Source: Eleusine coracana subsp. coracana
Taxonomy: Eukaryota > Streptophyta > Magnoliopsida > Poales > Poaceae
Direction of reading: 5' to 3'
Assembly (NCBI GenBank): GCA_032690845.1
Contig: CM064417.1
Coordinates: 34,230,432-34,294,431 of the forward strand
Length of the DNA: 64,000 nucleotides
Shown here: positions 58,081 through 64,000 of the stretch, one piece after another
Position numbering within the stretch: position 1 is the stretch's first letter
How the letters are laid out: the number at the start of each line of letters is the position of its first letter
Program-made: the position numbers and the translations under genes
Notes under the pieces: generated by a model
What the model was told of the DNA's origin: nothing
Databases searched by the model: none
The model's input: the letters and a program-made list of their open reading frames with translations, nothing else

Positions 58081-59858
58081 AGGTACACTGAGGCATCCAT
58101 CCCAAGGGAGGATCCAAGCACGGGTTCTTGGGATCACGACACTCCTCACGGAAGTAGCAGTGCATCCTGGACACCGATGAATGGCCCGGAGGATCCTATG
58201 GTAGCTCAAGTTCCAGTGGCTTACCACCACCGTTCAGCACACATCACTCTCGTAGCGGTTCAACGAGGGGCACAGATGACCTCACAAGACAAATTGACAA
58301 CATGTCCCTCCAGATCGAGCAATTGGACCATACCATCCACACTCATATCCAGTAGGAGAATGAGTGGAGAGATGATGTCCGACGTCAGCTCTCGAGAATT
58401 GAGGATAAGGTATCTTGGGGTAAGACCCAAATGAGTTCTTATTTCATTCTCAAGGCTACTTCTGTTAGGGGCCACTGCCGTTCGAGTGAGCTCAAGCCAG
58501 CTTGGGGGGAGTTCCTCCCCCTAATGTGAAGGTAACTTGTATCATTTTCCTTTCCAATCACCACATGCATGATAAACTAAAAACAAGAAAAAGATTTATT
58601 TCCCTTTCACATGCATGATAAATAGAAAAACTAATAATAATAATAATAATGAATAAATCCATGCGCGGTTTGAATGCATAAGGTTTCCTATGTTGAGATG
58701 ATGAATAGTTGCTCTGTCTTTTATTCCTTTCATATGCCTAGTTTACATCTAGTTTTGGTTTGTTGGCATGATTTAAATTTCACCTCAAACACACTAGTGC
58801 GTAGCATAAGCATTATCCTTCTAAGTTGTTGGGGGATATGATATGGTTAGTTAGGGCTGCTATGATCTTGCACAATTTGTGAAACTTTACACCCGGAGAA
58901 TTAATTTGATAAAAATGACAAGTTCCCCAATGATATAAATTCCTACCATAGCCATATATTGTTCTACATTGCAAAACTTTATACATATGCTACTTGTATT
59001 TTCATTGAGCCTTGTCAAAATTGTGTGACCCTAGTGAGAAATATTTTCTGCATTCATGATCAAGTCCGCACACATCACGCTAAGTTTCCACACTGGAAAT
59101 TACCAATCATTCCTATCACACCATCCATCCACAAAATAAAGACTTTGTCTTCATGATTGATCTCTCCCAAGGCAATCAAGGTTATGGCTATCAACAATAA
59201 AAAAAAATAGAGAAAAAGATTCTTCCTCCATGAAGAGCTTGACAAAAAAACTCTTGCTCCATGAAGAGCTTGAGAGAAAAAGAAAGAAAAAGATAGCCAA
59301 TACTGCAAAAGGGAGAGACAATAAAAGAGTCTCCATTCCACTCCACCGTATCCACTACACATGCACATCTTGATCATGCTTGTAGGAAATGTTTCCTCCA
59401 TGAATCCACTCTTTTGACTCGGCGACATATGAAATACAAGTATGTCACATCTATCCTTACCTAGAGCTCCACATATTAGCCTTTAGAGGTAGGATTTTTG
59501 AGGCATCATAAGCCTTGGTGAGGAATTTATACAATTTGAGCGATCTGAGTGAATCGTTTGAGGTACTTAGATTTATCACAAAAGTTATCCTCCAGGCTAA
59601 AGTCGATCAAAAAGAGTAGATGTAATGGTAGTCCTACGAATTGTTCTGTCTTCCAACCACCCAAGATTTGGAGAAGCTACAACGCCCCCAAGGTAATAAA
59701 AGGTGAAATACTCGTGCCAACTTATTCAATCCTTTATAGAGTGTCTTAGTTGTGCATTTGGGTATATGTTAAGAATAGGACACTATAGCAACTCCTGATC
59801 AATACAAACCTAAGTTTTGCCTTCACTTGGGATGAGCAAAGGTTCAGCTTGGGGGGTT
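58081..59858 (+). other. 3' untranslated region and polypurine tract of the outer Athila-type element
   Basis: It is non-coding, with a (TAA)n microsatellite (58630-58650) and, at about 58500 and 59845, two copies of the agcttggggggXgtt purine motif. The second (agcttggggggttt, 59847-59859) abuts the LTR start and is the likely polypurine tract. Minus-strand frames here show no family motif. Confidence 0.6.
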
Positions 59859-60905
59859 TGTTGACGGTTATTAAATACCAATTCCGATCGTCAATATTCC
59901 TATAAAAGTAGGAAGATTTAGCATTTCATACTTGCATGTTAGTTAGCAATAATAAGATTTCACTTGTCCTTGGAGAAATATGTGCATCTAAAGATTTGAT
60001 ACAATATATGTGTAGAAATGGAGCACAATCCTGCGAAATACCAGTCTAGCCAATGAGACGTGCCAACTGGACATCCCCCGGATTGCATACGTGGCTACAT
60101 GGGATTCCTCTAGAGAACACCGAGTTAAAATAGAAGAGGACCCATCTGCCAACTACCCTGAAGAAGCACACCCCAAGGGGTCCCACTCCCAGGTCGGCCG
60201 ACCAGGTCTTGAGCCATTTCGGGAGGGCTTCCACATGTTGACTCCTGAGGCCTTTGGCAACGTCAGTGCATGGCAGTTCTATGGCGGTTACTCCTCATTA
60301 CTGACCTTTTGTCCCTATAAATAGAAGGGGAGAGCTTCACTCCAACACACACACTCAAGAGTTATTCATTTCCCTCTTTCATTTATTAGTTTCCTAGTCC
60401 TAGTGGAGTTTAGTGTAGGAGGAGCCTTGCATAAGTATCCAAGTCATAGGAGTATTGGTATGGCTCTTGTATCTTTGCCTCTATTCTATTTTATTATGAC
60501 TTTATTCTATTCAATTCATATAGTTCTTCCTTATAGTTATGCTTATGATATGTGTTTCTTGTTTGGTTATATATCATATTCATGATGATATAGACTTGCT
60601 ACCTTCTTGTCATGATTGTCATATACCTTGACTATAGTCTAAATGTTATAATGCTAGTTATACTTTAGTCTAGTTGTTATGATTCAACATGGGTTTGATA
60701 TCCAATTAGGATTGCAATTGCTTAGCTCATGACTTGATAATCCGTAGGGTTAGAGTTATGTATGCATTAGTACTTGTTCATCCAATCGATGATTCTAGTG
60801 TTTGATAGATGCTAGAATTCTACTTAAATATGTAAGCATGGTGCTTAGACGGCTAGGTAGTATTGATCACGTCGTAATCCATCGTTTGTAGAGGTAGGCA
60901 GTAGG
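59859..60905 (+). repeat. 3' LTR of the outer Athila-type element, interrupted
   Basis: It begins TGTTGACGG immediately after the polypurine tract. A promoter-like ctataaata (60315-60323) and a following CT-rich stretch fit an LTR U3/R boundary. Its right end is not seen because another LTR starts near 60906. The 5' LTR of this element is not in the window. Confidence 0.65.
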
Positions 60906-63811
60906 TGGTGACAGCCCTATCTGTCCATTATACTTTCACACCCGGTTTTAAGGACAAAAGCAAGTGCTTATTATATGTGTGCTCAGGAACAAGTTTCACA
61001 CATATTGACAGTAAAGTGAATAACAGAGTAACCAATGTCATTATTACAGCGTATCATTATTACATAAATAATTGTCTTCAAAGACTAAAACGACACTCTC
61101 GGTAACTACCAGCGGAAAACACCATAACACCACAGGCAATCGACCGGGGGCACACTCGCCTAGTAGTAGTCTTCATCGATGTAGTCCATCTCTCCATCTT
61201 CTGAGCAGCAGTTTATAGTACAATAACAAAGGGAAATAGCAAGGGTGAGCACATGTCGTACTCAGCAAGTGGGGGAAAATATGACATGCAAGCTTAATAG
61301 AAGAAAGGCTAACAGAATGGTTCATTTGCATAAATGAGCACTACACCTAAGACCATTTGAGAAGCACTCCTATTTACTAGGTGAAAAGTTCCCACAAGCT
61401 AACTCATTTATCCAACACTACAGGTTACACTGTCTGTAGACAACCATGGGTTAAACCACCCATAAGACACCACACTATAGGTTACACTGCCTGTAGCAAA
61501 CCACGGGTTAAATCGCCCAAACCAAACTTGGCTACCCTCCAAGTCCACCCATCATCAACCCCCTAATCGTGTGAAAGGTCCATGCCACTCATGACCGTAA
61601 GCACGGTTCTTATAATAGTTTTATCCTCTGCTGAGGTTGCACAACTTTACCCCACAGGTTGGTGATTCTGTCACCCGTCGGTGACTAAAGTCTCCATATT
61701 GCCCAAATCACACTACCGTAGGTGTGAGGCTAAGAGATCACCACAAGGTCTTTCAAAGAGCTTCCCAGTTTGCAAGCAATCCACGCTAAGGTTTCACCGC
61801 TGTAGAATTAAACCATTCCTACAGAAGCCTCCTCTGGCGCCATGGCTAGGAGTGAACCATCTATCGCCTGAGTCCAAAAGTAAACCATTCCGTCCTCATT
61901 CCTCTACTGCCCACAAAACTGGGAAGACAACTTAATACTGAACCAAGCCTACCCATATTAGCCCTGTGCTTTATGCAGTTTTCATGGTTACACATTTCAC
62001 AAACCTACCCTTGTGATCCCAAGAAGGTACCACCACAATCCTACAGTACTATACCGAGTACACATGCATACCCACACCATCCTCATCATCCTCCTGCTTG
62101 GATCACCTAGATTCCATGTTGCTAAAAAGGATTACCCATCCCTCATGATTATGTTAAAGTGAGCCATTATTCAAGATTAACATTAGACACTTCTATTCCT
62201 GACATAGCAAACTAAGCATGACATACCCATACTATATCTACTACATCATAACCCAGGCGACAAGAAATAATATGGAACAGGATAGTGACACATGGGATTA
62301 AATATCAACAAGCATGCATAGAGATAGAGAGGAATGTAAAATATAGGTTCAACATGCATCAAGGACATTTTCCAGGTTTCCCTTGCTGCTGCTCAAAGTC
62401 TTCGGCCTGGAGGTCCTGGAAGTTCTCCAAATGTTGGTCGTCTACTATACGTCACACCGGAAAGACAAGCATACAAACAAACTAAGAAACAGCACAACAC
62501 ACAGTACCAAATAGCTAAAACAGAAGCACTATGAAATAGTACACGTCGCTAGGGTCGCGTGAGCGTAAGAATCACAAAAAACGGAGTTACGACTTAAAAG
62601 TTATGAAGGTTTGAAGTACTAGGACTAGAATAATAAAAATAGGCATGTTTAGGGACCTAACAGTAATTTCAGAAAAGTATAGGGACTAAAATGTAAAATA
62701 CACAGGCAAAAATATAATTTAAGAAACATTAAAGGACCAAAATGTAATTTTGGAAAAGTCTAAGGGCTTAAGTGTAAAAGTTACAAGACAAAAATATAAT
62801 TATGTATAAGATCAGGGGCCTATACACAAATTATGCATTTATGAATAATTAATCAAAATAGAAATTAATTAAATAAAACTAATTCTCGTGGACTAGGTCC
62901 ACAGAGTCCTGTACCGGGGGTTGAGCAGAGTCCACGGTCCACGATGGACCGGGCTCATACCCCTTCGGGTTAGATTTAATCTGGACCATCCAAATTAGAT
63001 CCAAGGGCTACGGGAGCTCCGGCGGGGCAGGTGGCAGCCGGCGATGGGGGAGGCGGCGGCTCGTGTAGATCTCAGCCTACAGGCCACTAAACTCGGCCCC
63101 GATTTCACCAAACAAGAGAGGAGCTCGCGGGGATGCTCACTGTGGGCTTGCGCGCGGTGGGGAAAGGTCGGAGAAGGTCGGGCGACAACGAGCTTACGAC
63201 GGCGGACATCGGCGGCGGTGCTAGGGCGTGCGGGGGCGTGATAGGCGGCGAGAGTTGGGGAAAGGTGACGCAAGGGGGCGAGGCCCCGCTATATATAGGG
63301 GCGCGACCCCGGGGGTAGCCGTGGCTCGCACACCAAGGATCGGCGGCGGTGGCTGGGCCTGGCTAGGGTTTCAGGTTACGACGGCACAGACTAGGCTGGC
63401 AGGGCATGTGCGCGCTGGGCGGAGCAGGCTGGAAAGGAGAGAGGATAGCGGGAGTGGGCCCAAGCCGAGAGAGAAGGGAAAAAGGGGAGGGGAAAGCTGG
63501 GGAAGAGGAATTTGGCCCAAAAGCCAAATCTGGTTTTCTTTCTCTCTTTTCTTTTCTATTTTTTTTTTCTTTTCCTAATTTCCAGAACCAAACCAAATCA
63601 ATTCCTACTTGGATTTTTAAATACATTTTACAAACAATAAAATCCTAATGCAGCTAACCAGCATGAATGCAACAAACACAAATAGTTTTATGATTATTAA
63701 TTCCTTAACTAATTTACTCTATTAGGAAAATAACTATTTTGCCTAATACTAATCTCCTAACTAATTAAGAAAATTAATTTCATTGCAACAACTGAAAATT
63801 AGGGTGTTACA
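60906..63811 (-). repeat. Long LTR of a chromovirus-type (Tekay/Del-like) gypsy element
   Basis: On the minus strand it begins TGTAACACCCTAATTTT (63811) and ends GGGCTGTCACCA (about 60906), about 2.9 kb, typical of Tekay/Del or RIRE3-like elements in grasses. A purine-rich tract (minus strand ctaagggggtaggtt) sits just outside 63811 and pol coding lies beyond it, so this is the 3' LTR of a minus-strand element. A TATA (ctatatatag, about 63288-63297) and an internal 57-bp tandem duplication (gttacactg at 61424 and 61481) are visible. The left boundary is uncertain by a few bases. Confidence 0.8.
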
Positions 63812-63822
63812 AACCTACCCCC

Positions 63823-64000
63823 TTAGGATGAATCTCGGCCTTGAGATTTGGATGGATTGGAGAAAAGATTGACAAAATCCTTCATCAAATGTTCTTCTGT
63901 TTCCTATGTGGCCTCTTCCTCGGTGTGGTTGCTCCATTGCACTTTGCACGTACGGTACCTCTTATTCCGGGTCACTATCTCTACCGTTTCAAGAATCTTC
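63823..64000 (-). pseudogene. C-terminal end of gypsy pol: integrase chromodomain (partial)
   Basis: The minus-strand frame reads TCKVQWSNHTEEEAT, a stop, then ETEEHLMKDFVNLFSNPSKS and GRDSS before its terminal TAA (63823-63825). VQWxxHxxEEATWE is the chromodomain signature of Tekay/Del chromoviruses; here the Trp codon is TAG. The chromodomain normally targets integration to marked heterochromatin. The rest of pol is to the right of the window. Confidence 0.85.

Overview
The window is nuclear DNA from a grass (Poaceae), very probably a panicoid-type monocot. The supporting signs are spliced plant genes with GT-AG introns, GC-rich first exons, and a dense load of grass transposons: Stowaway/mariner, Harbinger, hAT, CACTA with TTTGCCGAGTGT subterminal repeats, LINEs, and Athila-like and chromovirus LTR elements. 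The order carbamoyl-phosphate synthase large chain followed by a class A heat stress factor matches what I recall of rice chromosome 1; that recollection is not checked here.

Genic half (1-35 kb). The last exon of chloroplast carbamoyl-phosphate synthase large subunit (641-2179, +). A five-exon IQM-type calmodulin-binding protein (4612-6738, -) with a spliced 5' leader. A transposon-rich gap (9.4-18.2 kb) with a LINE carrying ORF1 only and a hAT remnant nested in it, two mariner-type elements, a C26 tract and a Harbinger-type MITE. A seven-exon mitochondrial carrier of the CoA-transporter type (20526-22526, +). Convergent with it, a four-exon gene for an unrecognised hydrophilic protein (23476-27000, -). 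A three-exon organellar ribosomal protein bL34 (29358-31171, +). A two-exon class A heat stress transcription factor (32416-34522, +).

Broken-gene region (35.2-41.9 kb). Several phase-compatible exon-like segments on the minus strand look like pieces of one unidentified gene. A 3.3-kb CACTA element (35727-39015) lies between its last recognised exons, and a 1.5-kb poly(A) retroelement (39490-40989) sits inside one coding segment. A cluster of local tandem duplications follows (42.7-44.5 kb).

Retrotransposon half (45.7-64 kb). A decayed Ty3/gypsy gag (-) is followed by an Athila-type 3' ORF (+) that is split by a complete nested Athila-type element (48529-57753, -; TSD GTTAT). The outer element's polypurine tract and start of 3' LTR follow at 59.85 kb. 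That LTR is then cut by a long LTR (60906-63811, -) belonging to a chromodomain-bearing element that runs off the right edge. The nested Athila-type element keeps gag and protease, shows no reverse transcriptase or integrase, and carries an unusual ORF. It is also studded with at least 17 pairs of a 10-bp palindrome (GCCGATCGGC and variants) set about 20-21 bp apart. That is the most striking unexplained signal in the window.
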